64,000 nt of DNA from CAZFHA01 sp964518595 (GCA_964518595.1 CAZFHA010000008.1:57117-121116); one strand, 5' to 3'; counted from the stretch's first letter, positions 17,177 to 26,154 are shown. The notes: generated from the letters alone by a model not told the origin. Translations and numbers: made by a program.

Positions 17177-18667
17177 ATGGACATAATACGACCTTGGTTA
17201 GGGACTTTCCTAGCTATCCTGGCCTTGATTGAATTCTTATTTTGGGGTGGAAATAGCGTTGGATTAACCATCTTCTTTTTACTGCTTCTCATTGCCTACT
17301 ATGCTGGTGTTGGTCTGAAAAAGCTACAGAAAGGCTACTATTGGCACTTTATATTTTTGGGCACCATCATTCTTTTAGCGGTCACCTACAGCTTGTTTGA
17401 TAACCTTCCTTTGCGCGTTATCAACTTTATGGCTTTGCTTTTCCTTTGCGGACTACTTTTCCTTCAACCGACCTGGGGGGATGGCCGCCAATGGGATCGC
17501 TTCAGATTTCAGTTGGAACAGTTTTTAGGCTATGTAATACGACCATTTATTGCTCTTGCCCAGCCCTGGGTAGAAAGTCGTAAAAGATTTAGTAAGAATC
17601 GATCCACAGAGAAAAAGACAAACAAGCGCATTCTTTTTCAAATTCTATTAGGAATTTGTATTGCTTTGCCATTAATTGGTATATTAGCCTTGCTACTCGC
17701 TTCCTCAGATCGAATTTTTGCTGATCTTTTAGGCGGAATTTTTCAAAATATTTTTACAATTAATTTCTCTACTCTAGTAGTTAAAATGATCCTTGCTCTT
17801 CTTCTCCTGCCTTTTGTAGCCAGTGTAATTTGGAGCTACAAAAATAGCTGGTTATTTATGTCTCCTGAGCAGCGCTCTTCCAGTAGCTCGTATAAAAAAA
17901 TTCCAACAGCGTTGGCAGCTACTATTTTGGTATTAATAAACTTTTTATATCTGTGCTATGGTGTTATACAGTTCGTCTATCTTCTGGGTGGAAAACTTCC
18001 AGAGGGAATTAGCTATGCTGACTATGCCCGTAGGGGGTTTTTTGAACTAGCTTTTATAGCGCTAATTAACTTTGGCTTACTCTTAGTTTGCTTATATGCT
18101 ATAAATCGTCAAGGGCGCGGCAACATAATTATTAGAATACTAAGCTTGCTACTCGTAATTCTTTCCAGTGTTCAGCTAATGTCTGCCTTTATTCGGATGA
18201 ATTTATATGTAAATGCCTACGGTTTATCGCGGCTACGCTTCTTTGTCCTTGCCTTTATGACCTTACTTGGCGGCTGGTTTATTATCTTCATAATTAAAGA
18301 ATGGAAAAAGAATTTTCCGTTATTTAAGAGTTTAGTAATTTCCGCCTTTACAGCTCTGCTGATTGTGAACTATTGCATTCCTGACCGACTGATTGCCAAA
18401 TATAATATTGATAATTACTTGTTCGGCCATACAGAGGAACTAGATATGTCCTATATAGCCTATAATTTGTCCTTGGATGCTGAGCCTGTAATTTGGGAAT
18501 CTAAAAAATCACTGATTGCCAAAGATTCGAAGTGGAGAGAAGAATTCAAGAATATTGAGGAGATCAGAGAAGAGAAGCTGATGTATGCCTCTAGCACTAA
18601 CTGGAAAGATATAAATCTAAGTATTGTGAGAGCTCAATCAGTTCAGAATGGAGCTGAGAATAACTAA
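17177..18667 (+). CDS. DUF4153/DUF4173-like polytopic membrane protein
   Basis: ATG at 17177 is chosen because TAAAGGAGGAC sits at the right spacing; an in-frame upstream start lacks one. The 496-residue protein has about 11-12 hydrophobic helices. The stretch VNAYGLSRLRFFVLAFM (about residue 345) followed by a tail containing ELDMSYIAYNLSLDAEPVI is characteristic of DUF4153/DUF4173 proteins. Its role is unknown. It lies just after the DUF2975/HTH pair and may belong to the same transcription unit. Confidence 0.7.
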   Translation: MDIIRPWLGTFLAILALIEFLFWGGNSVGLTIFFLLLLIAYYAGVGLKKLQKGYYWHFIFLGTIILLAVTYSLFDNLPLRVINFMALLFLCGLLFLQPTWGDGRQWDRFRFQLEQFLGYVIRPFIALAQPWVESRKRFSKNRSTEKKTNKRILFQILLGICIALPLIGILALLLASSDRIFADLLGGIFQNIFTINFSTLVVKMILALLLLPFVASVIWSYKNSWLFMSPEQRSSSSSYKKIPTALAATILVLINFLYLCYGVIQFVYLLGGKLPEGISYADYARRGFFELAFIALINFGLLLVCLYAINRQGRGNIIIRILSLLLVILSSVQLMSAFIRMNLYVNAYGLSRLRFFVLAFMTLLGGWFIIFIIKEWKKNFPLFKSLVISAFTALLIVNYCIPDRLIAKYNIDNYLFGHTEELDMSYIAYNLSLDAEPVIWESKKSLIAKDSKWREEFKNIEEIREEKLMYASSTNWKDINLSIVRAQSVQNGAENN

Positions 18668-18693
18668 GCCTAATCGCATAATAAATCCTTAAG

Positions 18694-18742
18694 CCCCCGA
18701 TGTAGTGTCCTCCAAAAGCTCAGGAAGGCACCACATCGGGGG
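18694..18742 (+). terminator. long GC-rich stem-loop
   Basis: A 20-nt arm beginning CCCCCGATGT (18694-18713) pairs with 18723-18742 ending ACATCGGGGG, with a 10-bp perfect base, one wobble and two mismatches further in. There is no T tract after it, so it may be a factor-assisted terminator or a transcript-end stabiliser. Confidence 0.5.
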
Positions 18743-18801
18743 TTAAACGTTAAACAGTATTATAAAGTATTATAATTTTTCAGTTTTTTTCAGAAAAGGT
18801 A

Positions 18802-18864
18802 TCGACAAAGATAGTCTGAGCGATTATAATGCCAGTGTAACCATTACTTTTCTGTAATCGTTAC
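18802..18864 (+). promoter_or_regulatory. ahpC promoter with an operator-like dyad at the predicted +1
   Basis: TCGACA (18802-18807), exactly 17 nt, then TATAAT (18825-18830) is a near-consensus sigma-A promoter. Transcription should start near 18837. An inverted repeat begins there: GTAACCATTAC (18837-18847) and GTAATCGTTAC (18854-18864), with 10 of 11 positions matching across a 6-nt spacer. A repressor bound there would block initiation. The sequence does not match the PerR consensus TTATAAT-N-ATTATAA. Confidence 0.65.
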
Positions 18865-18918
18865 AAGTAAAAGAAATTCAAAAAAATAATAAAAATAAGA
18901 GTACAAAGGAGAGCTACT

Positions 18919-19485
18919 ATGGGACATTTAATTGGCAAGAAGATTCCTGAGTTTACCGTGCAAGCCTATCATAATGGAGAATTTAAGGAAGTTACTTCCG
19001 CTTCAACACATGGACATTGGTCTGTGTTCTTCTTCTATCCAGCAGATTTTACCTTTGTTTGCCCAACAGAATTAGGTGATGTGGCAGATACGTATGAGGA
19101 ACTTAAGAAGCTAGGGGTAGAAGTATATTCTGTTTCTGAGGATACCCATTTTGTTCATAAGGCTTGGGCAGACGCCTCTGAGACCATTCGCAAGATCAAA
19201 TTCCCCATGCTCGGTGACCCAACAGGTGTTCTGGCTAGAGGCTTTGGTGTTCTTGTAGAAGAAGCAGGGCTAACCCTTAGAGGAACCTTCATTGTTAATC
19301 CAGATGGAGAGATTAAGGCTTATGAAATTCATGACTTGCCTATCGGACGTGATGCGGCTGAACTACTCCGGAAAGTACAGGCGGCCCAGTTTGTTGCAGC
19401 TCATGGTGATCAAGTATGCCCTGCTAAGTGGAAACCTGGCAGTGATACCTTAACCCCCAGCCTGGACTTGGTCGGCAAGCTCTGA
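18919..19485 (+). CDS. ahpC: peroxiredoxin AhpC
   Basis: The 188-residue typical 2-Cys peroxiredoxin has the peroxidatic Cys48 in FTFVCPTE, an Arg in the LARGFGVL region and a resolving Cys167 in QVCPAKWKPG. It reduces hydrogen peroxide and organic hydroperoxides in the cytosol, and is recycled by a disulfide reductase, here very likely the next gene. A well-formed promoter with an overlapping dyad lies upstream. A terminator separates it from the reductase gene, so the two can be expressed at different levels. Confidence 0.96.
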   Translation: MGHLIGKKIPEFTVQAYHNGEFKEVTSASTHGHWSVFFFYPADFTFVCPTELGDVADTYEELKKLGVEVYSVSEDTHFVHKAWADASETIRKIKFPMLGDPTGVLARGFGVLVEEAGLTLRGTFIVNPDGEIKAYEIHDLPIGRDAAELLRKVQAAQFVAAHGDQVCPAKWKPGSDTLTPSLDLVGKL

Positions 19486-19508
19486 TTTGAATGTAAATAG
19501 ATTAAGTC

Positions 19509-19554
19509 AGCTCCGTTGTCGGTTTTTGCCACCGAGGACGGAGCTTTTATTTTA
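19509..19554 (+). terminator. intrinsic terminator after ahpC
   Basis: AGCTCCGT (19509-19516) pairs with ACGGAGCT (19538-19545), with further pairing inside, followed by TTTTATTTT. Read-through would allow partial co-transcription of the reductase gene. Confidence 0.8.
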
Positions 19555-19600
19555 AGAAATAATGGCGTATGATAAGTAAAAGCTCTTAGGAGGAAACAAG

Positions 19601-21274
19601 ATGGATATGATTTATGATTTATTGATAATTGGAGGCGGTTCTGCAGGTTTGTCTGCTGGTATCTATGCAGGGCGTGCCCAAATGAAAACTTTAATCATGG
19701 AGAAATTAATGCCGGGAGGGCAGCTCTTAAACACGGCAGAAGTTGTTAATTATCCAGGTGTTCGCTCCACTTCTGGTCCGCAACTTATGGAAGAGATGCA
19801 GCTGCAAGCGACTGACTTTGGCGTGGCATTTATAAGTGAAAACATAGATAAAGTTGACTTCTCAGATACTGTTAAGGTAATTTATTCCGGAACTAAGGTA
19901 TATCGAGGCTATTCCGTAATTATTGCCTCAGGAGCTCTCCCCAAAAAAGTTGGTTTTAAGGGCGAAGACGATTATACCGGCCGAGGGGTTTCTTATTGCT
20001 CCACCTGCGATGGCGGCTTTTTTAAGGGCCTAGACCTATTTGTTATTGGTGGTGGCTATGCAGCTACGGAGGAAGCCTTGTATTTGACTCGGTTTGCACG
20101 CAGTATAACAATGATTGTCAGAAAGGGCGAGCTAAGTTGCCCAGCTTCGGTACAAAATCAAGTATTTGCCCATCCTAAAATTAAAGTTGCCTTCCATACA
20201 GAAATTGTAGAAGCTGGTGGAGATACTTTGCTTCAGCACGCCATTTTTAAAAATAATCAAACCGGTGAGACTTTTCGCTATGATACCCCTAAAGGGGATC
20301 GCACCTTTGGCATCTTTGTTTTTGCCGGTTATGCTCCTGAAACAGCTTTATTCAAGGATTGGATAACCCTGGATAAAGAGGGCTATGTGCTAACCGATGA
20401 GAAAATGATGACAAATATTGAGGGGGTTTATGCAGCTGGGGATCTACGCCCAAAAGAATTGCGCCAAATTGTTACAGCGGTGGCGGATGGTGCAATTGCT
20501 GCTACTTCTGCGGAAAAATACGTCACTCAACTTAAAGAAAAATTAGGCATTTTAGATGAGCCGGTGGGCATGACTCCTCCCTTAGTAAAACAAGCTGATA
20601 CGTCTTCTGGTGAGGGCGCCTCTGAAACAAAAGAAAAAGAGTTCTTTACTCCAGATGTAAAAAATCAGATCGTGGATGTTTTTTCAAAATTAGAAAAAAA
20701 GCTTATTCTTCTAACTTTGGTAGATCAAGACAATAGTAAATCTTTGGAACTTTTACAATTTGCAGAGGAGATAGCATCCCTAAGCCCTAAGATTGAAGTT
20801 CAGTCTAAGGCGGTGAACAGTCTCACTCCCGAGGAAGTTCAGCTCTACGGCGGAAAGGATTTGCCGGTGTTCTGGCTCTTAAGAGAGGATGGAAGTAGCA
20901 GTGGCGTTGCCTTTAGGGGAATTCCGGGAGGGCATGAAACTACCTCTTTTGTTTTAGCTGTTTATAACTTGGCGGGTTCCGGTCAAAGTATAGATGACTC
21001 CTTACGGGAACGTATCCTACGGCTAAAGGCGGCAGATTTAAAAGTTTGTATTTCTTTATCTTGTCGCTTTTGTCCGGATGTGGTGGTAGCTGCGCAACGC
21101 ATTGCCATTCTTAATCCTAAAGTTACAGCGCAGATGGTTGATGTGTCATTATTTCCGGATTTCCAACAAAAACATAATATAATGAGTGTTCCTACTCTTA
21201 TTATTGACGATCAGGAAGCTGTTATTGGTGCAAAGAGTTTAGAAGAGATGGTTGCTTTGCTGGAAAAGCTATGA
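19601..21274 (+). CDS. AhpF-homologue: thioredoxin reductase with C-terminal glutaredoxin-like domains
   Basis: The 557-residue flavoenzyme has an N-terminal thioredoxin-reductase half: FAD motif GGGSAGLSAG, NAD(P) motif IGGGYAATEEA, redox pair C133-STC-C136 region (YCSTCDGG) and the final FAD motif GVYAAGDLR. A linker (about 310-350) joins it to two thioredoxin-fold units that resemble the AhpF N-terminal domain but sit at the C-terminus; the second has C488-RF-C491 and a cis-Pro (SVPT). This order matches the AhpF-homologue family found next to a lone ahpC (TIGR03143). It should pass NAD(P)H electrons through C488/C491 to AhpC. AGGAGG precedes the ATG. Confidence 0.88.
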   Translation: MDMIYDLLIIGGGSAGLSAGIYAGRAQMKTLIMEKLMPGGQLLNTAEVVNYPGVRSTSGPQLMEEMQLQATDFGVAFISENIDKVDFSDTVKVIYSGTKVYRGYSVIIASGALPKKVGFKGEDDYTGRGVSYCSTCDGGFFKGLDLFVIGGGYAATEEALYLTRFARSITMIVRKGELSCPASVQNQVFAHPKIKVAFHTEIVEAGGDTLLQHAIFKNNQTGETFRYDTPKGDRTFGIFVFAGYAPETALFKDWITLDKEGYVLTDEKMMTNIEGVYAAGDLRPKELRQIVTAVADGAIAATSAEKYVTQLKEKLGILDEPVGMTPPLVKQADTSSGEGASETKEKEFFTPDVKNQIVDVFSKLEKKLILLTLVDQDNSKSLELLQFAEEIASLSPKIEVQSKAVNSLTPEEVQLYGGKDLPVFWLLREDGSSSGVAFRGIPGGHETTSFVLAVYNLAGSGQSIDDSLRERILRLKAADLKVCISLSCRFCPDVVVAAQRIAILNPKVTAQMVDVSLFPDFQQKHNIMSVPTLIIDDQEAVIGAKSLEEMVALLEKL

Positions 21275-21603
21275 TTCTAGCTATCTGAAGCACTATGTGC
21301 TTCGCTTTCTTATTAGAAAAATGATAATAGAAAATGCACGTCCTTATGGGGTTCAGGACGTGCATTTTCATCCAAAATTGAGGGTGGAATTATGGTGTTG
21401 AGAACAAAGTGGAAGTGTGATGTTCCACGGGACTATTGTATAATGCTTTAGATTTTTTGACTAGGATGAAATTTTTTCATCCCATTCATTGATTGATAAG
21501 GTGTCCAGCCTTCTCCTGAAACAAAAAAGAAGAATAGATGGCATAATTACATAAACCTGTTATAATTATTACAATTACTTTACAAGTTTGGCAGGAGATG
21601 TTT
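21275..21603 (+). other. intergenic region with several stem-loops and a promoter before cbiG
   Basis: This 329-bp gap holds a GAAGCAC/GTGCTTC hairpin (21287-21303) that probably ends the reductase transcript, and a stronger 13-bp hairpin (21331-21368). It also has a small GTGGAA/TTCCAC dyad (21409-21428), a TATAAT at 21439-21444, and a GGATGAAA/TTTCATCC hairpin (21464-21482). An extended -10 element TGTTATAAT (21558-21566) is the likely cbiG promoter. I see no cobalamin-riboswitch core. Confidence 0.55.
21331..21368. terminator. perfect 13-bp stem-loop, bidirectional terminator-like
   Basis: AAAATGCACGTCC (21331-21343) and GGACGTGCATTTT (21356-21368) pair perfectly around a 12-nt loop. A and T runs on both sides would let it terminate in either direction. 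Confidence 0.65.
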
Positions 21604-22662
21604 ATGAAGGTAGCGTATATTCTTAGTAGCTTGGATAGTCAGGTTCTAGGAGAACAATTAATTAAGATACAGCAAGGTGAAATCGTACCTTCCTCTGAAC
21701 TGGCAAAGGCATTTCGGGAGATGGATGCCATTGTTATGGTTATGCCTTTACCTCAGGCACTACGCTTACTGAATCCTTTTTGGGGGAAAGGGCTTATGGA
21801 GCCTGCTTTGCTCTCGGTGGATACCGGAGGCCGTTTTGTTGTTCCTTTGTTGGCCGGGCACAAAGGTATAGCCAACGAGTTAGCACGAAAGTTAGCTCAT
21901 GGCCTTTGTGGAACGGCAGTTATAACTACCGGAGGAGATACAAGAGAAGTTATTTCCTTTGCTGATATTGCCAAAAGAAATCGCCTAACAATTTATAACC
22001 CTAGTGCTATTAAGAAGGTCTCAGATTTGCTTTTATTAGAGGCAAGAGTCGAGCTTTATACCGATCAAGAAATTCTCTGGCAGAGACAAGATTGGGACAA
22101 AGGCAGCCTTTCCATTACTCGTTTTCAGGCTGATGAAGAAGCCGCCATGCTCAAAAAGTATCTTCAGTGCGAGTCAGAAGGAACTGCTAGTGTTTTTTTG
22201 ACCAACCGTTATCTTCCCCCTAGAGAAGACGGTACCTATCCCAGTCATATACTTATTTTGCAACCGCAAAATCTATTTGTAGGTATAGGTTGTCGATCAA
22301 AGGTTAATCAAGAGTATCTTTTGCAATCCTTCTCCGATATTTTTCGTCGTCATCACTTGGCTTCAGGAGCTGTAGCCGCGTTAGCTACCATTCCGGTTAT
22401 TGCAGAAGAACCGGCTGTAATGGCTTTGGCAAAATACTTGCACGTCCCGGTGCAGACGGTAGAACCAGTGCAAATGAAAAACGTGGGCTATCTCTTTACC
22501 AAAGCGCCTTTTAGTCAAAAAACAGCGGAATCAACAGATACTATTAGTGCCCCCTGCGCTTATCTAGCCTCTGAAAAAGGACGGTTACTTTTGGTTCGTA
22601 CGTCCTTTCCCGGAGGCATTACATTCACTGTGGCACAAAGCAAAGAACCCATCTGCTTTTAG
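21604..22662 (+). CDS. cbiG: cobalt-precorrin-5A hydrolase CbiG
   Basis: The 352-residue protein has the CbiG N-terminal motif (VDTGGRFVVPLLAGHKGIAN, about residues 75-94) and the C-terminal domain starting LFVGIGCRSKV, with SGAVAALATIPVIAEEPAV after it. It opens the lactone of cobalt-precorrin-5A in anaerobic cobalamin synthesis. ATG 21604 is chosen over ATG 21598 because AGGAG ends at 21597. No other cobalamin gene is in the window, so this copy is an orphan here. Its end overlaps the convergent gene by 4 bp. Confidence 0.88.
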   Translation: MKVAYILSSLDSQVLGEQLIKIQQGEIVPSSELAKAFREMDAIVMVMPLPQALRLLNPFWGKGLMEPALLSVDTGGRFVVPLLAGHKGIANELARKLAHGLCGTAVITTGGDTREVISFADIAKRNRLTIYNPSAIKKVSDLLLLEARVELYTDQEILWQRQDWDKGSLSITRFQADEEAAMLKKYLQCESEGTASVFLTNRYLPPREDGTYPSHILILQPQNLFVGIGCRSKVNQEYLLQSFSDIFRRHHLASGAVAALATIPVIAEEPAVMALAKYLHVPVQTVEPVQMKNVGYLFTKAPFSQKTAESTDTISAPCAYLASEKGRLLLVRTSFPGGITFTVAQSKEPICF

Positions 22663-23123
22663 TCTCTAGGTGGCTCCCAGATGGGGGTAATTCCCAATTT
22701 TTTAGCTTGAGAAGTATCTATATTTTGGCGGTTGGTATTGAAATGGCGGTGATGTAGAACATTATCAGCCTTTTTGCCCAACTGTTTCTCCTTTTTTCTA
22801 AAGTCCTTCTTCAACTTTTTCTGTTCTTTAGGGGAGGCTATACGGCAAATAATTCGGTTATCCAAAATAAATTCTACTGTTACCATGATCGCACTATTCA
22901 ATTGATCATAAATTCGCCCGGCACTATGAGTTCCGCGAATAACCATATCTGCTTCATCAGCTACATAGCCTACAGCACCCAGATAGGGCAAGTGGGCAAG
23001 GATAGCATCCTGATAACCAATGGGTGAGGAAACCTTTTTTAAACACAGGGCTTGCCCAGGCTCGAAAGGAATGAACTGGAATGCCGCTGAAAAGCCGGCT
23101 ACAGTGAGATAGGTTTTAGTCAT
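22659..23123 (-). CDS. small HIRAN-like domain protein
   Basis: The 154-residue soluble protein begins TVAGFSAAFQFIPFEPGQALCLKK and continues with DAILAHLPYLGAVGYVADEADMVIRGTHSAGRIYDQL. That resembles the HIRAN fold (a small DNA-binding beta domain) in its G-x-x-x-GYV and S-AGR elements. The C-terminal third is strongly basic (KEQKKLKKDFRKKEKQLGKK). The match is by eye and moderate. An extended -10 element TGTTATAAT reads on the minus strand at 23188-23180. It could be a stand-alone nucleic-acid-binding protein. Confidence 0.5.
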   Translation of the reverse strand: MTKTYLTVAGFSAAFQFIPFEPGQALCLKKVSSPIGYQDAILAHLPYLGAVGYVADEADMVIRGTHSAGRIYDQLNSAIMVTVEFILDNRIICRIASPKEQKKLKKDFRKKEKQLGKKADNVLHHRHFNTNRQNIDTSQAKKLGITPIWEPPRD

Positions 23124-23514
23124 ATTGTGTCCCTTTATATGCGTAATTTTAATTTTATTAAAACCAATACTTTAGCCATATTATAACATAAGGAAAAGTG
23201 CCTGTTAGGTGACTAAATCGTCACGTAAAATCTTTTTGTCTTCGTTATTCTTATTGAAAGAAGATGGAGAATGGAGTAGTGAAGCACTTTTCTTGTTGAA
23301 TTATACTAAATGATAACCCCTTTAAAAGACGAAGAATGATCGTATCTTACAAAAGTGTTATGCCTTTTTGGTTGCCAAGAAAAGTGGTCTTAACGTATAA
23401 TCAAATGACAATCCTAACCTAACTGGATAGATTTACTTCGTAAACTTTTGCAAAGCATTACTGGAGTTCTTGTTTCAAGAGACATACATCCTTAAGAAAG
23501 CTGAGGGAAATAGA
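23124..23514. other. 391-bp intergenic region with divergent promoters
   Basis: The left end holds the minus-strand extended -10 for the HIRAN-like gene (23180-23188). On the plus strand, TTGCCA (23372-23377), 18 nt and TATAAT (23396-23401) form a candidate promoter about 115 bp before the lipoprotein gene. The rest is AT-rich without an evident open frame or strong hairpin. Confidence 0.45.
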
Positions 23515-26133
23515 ATGATTCATTTTAAACGTAAACTGTCGGAGAGTGCCCAAGGGGAAAAGCGTTCAAAACTTGGACTTAAAGCTGTAAGCCTTACTTT
23601 ATGTGCGACTCTGGGGCTAGGCGTGGCAGCTTGCTCAAATGGTGGAGGAAATGAAAATGGTGGTAGCGGTGGAAATACTGCTACAGGGGCATATTTCTCT
23701 GCCAAGGAGTTAGACTTCTATAAGGCAAAGGAAAATGATTCTGTAAGCGTTAACTCCATGACCATGCTTAAAGATAAAATTGCTGTTCTGGTATCGGTTT
23801 ATGTCTTTCCTACCGAAGGCGGAGGAGGAGAATCTGGTGGTGGCTCCGTTCCGCCAGGGGCAGTTAATGAGGTAGAAGGAACCCAAGCTATTGCTGCATC
23901 GAATACAAAGAATTCACCTAAGGTGGATCTTTTATCGGCAGAAGAGTCTGCTCCTGCAGTTTCTGAAATCACGGAAGAGGGGGCAACTGCTGCCGGGACT
24001 GAGCCTGCCGGTGAGGGAACACAAGCCGCGGTACCTATCAAAGAAGGCCTTGACGAGAGTGCAGGTAGTGAACAAACAGATAAAATTTATTTCTATGATT
24101 TTGATGGCAAGTTGACTTCCGAGGTAGATCTAAAGTCAATTCTTCCAGCGGGTAGAGGTGTTCAGTCTCTTACAGCCGACTCGGAAGGGAATTTATTTTT
24201 ACTGATTTCTCCCGATTACTCTCAAATGACAGAGGCGAAGGCTGAGCCTACTGAACAGAAGTATGGCCTTCTGAAAATAGATAGTGAAGGTAAGAAACTA
24301 GGTGAACCAATAGATATAACTATGCCAGTCGATTTCTGGCCCAGTCGTATTCTGGTAGATAAGCAAGAGAATATTTACTTTCTTAGCTATGGCGCAGTTT
24401 ATGTAACGGACAAGCAAGGAAAAAAACTTACTTCGGTTAAGATTAAAGAAGAGATGAACTCCCAAAACTTAGTTATGGTAGGGGATAAGATTTATATTGA
24501 TGGTGTCACTTATAGTGAGACGGGTTCAACTTATGAGTTTTTTGAAATTACGCCTAATCAAAAAGAGCTGGGAACCGGTATAAAGATTGACGGCATAGCC
24601 ACGTCGGGAATGTCCACTCTTTCTTCCGGCCCTGATGGAGTCTATCAGGTTACTAATAGCGGAATCTACAAATACAATCTGGAAAGTAATAAAAAAACCA
24701 CGATTTTACTTTGGAATGATAGTGACATTGAACGTTCTTCCAATGGTATGGAGCAAGCTTTTGTTTTGTCTGATGATAAGGTATTTTTCTTTACCCAGAA
24801 GGTGGTTGACGGCAATAACTTTGGCATGGGGGAGCCGGTATTGATGCTCTTAAATAGAGAAAAAGAGAATCCCAATGCCAACAAAAAAATTATTACCCTA
24901 GGTGGGCTATACTTAGGCTATGATAGTTCTATCAATAAAGCTGTATACAACTTTAATAAAAACAGTACCGATTATCGGGTGATTATCAAAGATTATAATG
25001 ATACGCCAGAGGCCAGTATTGATTCCACAAAGGCAACTACCCAAATGAATTTAGAGATGATGGCTGGAAATGGACCAGATATTCTCTATACCAATGAAGC
25101 CGGTCTGTTAAACAATTATATTGGAAAGAATTTACTGGTAGACTTGAATACCCTGATTGAAAAAGATGGCAGTTTCAAGAAAGAGGATTACCTAGATGCT
25201 ATTATGAAGTTGAGTGAGCGAGATGGTAAGCTCTACTATATGATCCCTTCTTTTATGGTTAGCGGTTTGGGTGGTGCCAAGTCTGTCATTGGTGATCGTA
25301 AGGGCTGGACAGTGGAAGAGTTTGAAAAAATAGCCACTTCTTTACCAGCCAATATGAAAATGTTAGCTCAGTATTCCCAGAGTCAATTATTCATTGGTTC
25401 GCTTTTCATGGGTCTGAATGATTATATTGATGTAAATACCAGCAAGGCAAAGTTTGACAATGAGAGCTTCTATCAGCTGCTTGATTTCGCCAAAAAATAT
25501 GGCACCCCTGATGAACAGTTAAATAAAGAGGGTGGCATGATGATGGAGGATCCTTATGAAAAAATTAAAAATAAGGAAGTGGCTTTGACAGATGCCTATA
25601 TCGCAGGAGCAAGTGCCTACAATCAGTTAGTTGCACTCTTTGGCGAACCTGTATCAGTAGTGGGGTTACCCTCACCTTCCCAGCAAGGTCCTGGTTGCGT
25701 ACCAAGCACGATGTTGTCTATTGCCTCAGGTTCTAAACAGCAGGAGGGCGCTTGGGAGTTCTATAAGTACTTTATGAGTGAAGAGAATCTTGCTTCTTCA
25801 AATGGTATGGGAATGGGGCAAATTCCCGCTTTAAAGAGCTTGTTTGAAAAAGATATTGAGTTAGCTAAGCACCCGGAAACGGTCGATCCTAACTCGCCTG
25901 TTGTATATAACTTCTACTACGATGGTAGTGAGCCCAAACCCATGACTGATGAAATTGAAGCTGCCTATCGGAGCTTGATTGACAATTTAGGTCAGATTCC
26001 GACTTATGACATGGAACTTTATAACATGGTATCCGAAGAAGTCACACCATTTTTTGCCGGAGACAAAACGGCTCAAAGTGTGGCTCAGACCCTTCAAAAC
26101 CGGGTGCAGACACTATTAAATGAACGCAAGTAA
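23515..26133 (+). CDS. large solute-binding lipoprotein with an N-terminal propeller-like half
   Basis: The ATG at 23515 follows GAGGG with normal spacing. The protein is 872 residues, about twice the usual size for an ABC solute-binding protein. A lipoprotein signal ends at Cys40 (LGVAAC). It is followed by Gly-rich and Glu/Thr/Ala-rich linkers to about residue 185. Residues ~190-470 show repeated beta-blade units (LTADSEGNLFLL, LVDKQENIYFL, TDKQGKKL), suggesting a propeller. The last ~390 residues are a family-1 binding domain with QMNLEMMAGNGPDILY and a PSPSQQGPGCVPSTMLSIASGSK motif. It should deliver a sugar-like ligand to the two permeases encoded next. No ATPase gene is near. Confidence 0.82.
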   Translation: MIHFKRKLSESAQGEKRSKLGLKAVSLTLCATLGLGVAACSNGGGNENGGSGGNTATGAYFSAKELDFYKAKENDSVSVNSMTMLKDKIAVLVSVYVFPTEGGGGESGGGSVPPGAVNEVEGTQAIAASNTKNSPKVDLLSAEESAPAVSEITEEGATAAGTEPAGEGTQAAVPIKEGLDESAGSEQTDKIYFYDFDGKLTSEVDLKSILPAGRGVQSLTADSEGNLFLLISPDYSQMTEAKAEPTEQKYGLLKIDSEGKKLGEPIDITMPVDFWPSRILVDKQENIYFLSYGAVYVTDKQGKKLTSVKIKEEMNSQNLVMVGDKIYIDGVTYSETGSTYEFFEITPNQKELGTGIKIDGIATSGMSTLSSGPDGVYQVTNSGIYKYNLESNKKTTILLWNDSDIERSSNGMEQAFVLSDDKVFFFTQKVVDGNNFGMGEPVLMLLNREKENPNANKKIITLGGLYLGYDSSINKAVYNFNKNSTDYRVIIKDYNDTPEASIDSTKATTQMNLEMMAGNGPDILYTNEAGLLNNYIGKNLLVDLNTLIEKDGSFKKEDYLDAIMKLSERDGKLYYMIPSFMVSGLGGAKSVIGDRKGWTVEEFEKIATSLPANMKMLAQYSQSQLFIGSLFMGLNDYIDVNTSKAKFDNESFYQLLDFAKKYGTPDEQLNKEGGMMMEDPYEKIKNKEVALTDAYIAGASAYNQLVALFGEPVSVVGLPSPSQQGPGCVPSTMLSIASGSKQQEGAWEFYKYFMSEENLASSNGMGMGQIPALKSLFEKDIELAKHPETVDPNSPVVYNFYYDGSEPKPMTDEIEAAYRSLIDNLGQIPTYDMELYNMVSEEVTPFFAGDKTAQSVAQTLQNRVQTLLNERK

Positions 26134-26154
26134 CTTTTTGGGGTGAGGTGAATT

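Noticed and set aside
18837..18864. A PerR box at ahpC
   Set aside because: The dyad does not fit TTATAAT-N-ATTATAA; it is kept only as an unknown operator.
21370..21603. A cobalamin riboswitch before cbiG
   Set aside because: I looked for the conserved B12-box type core and see none.
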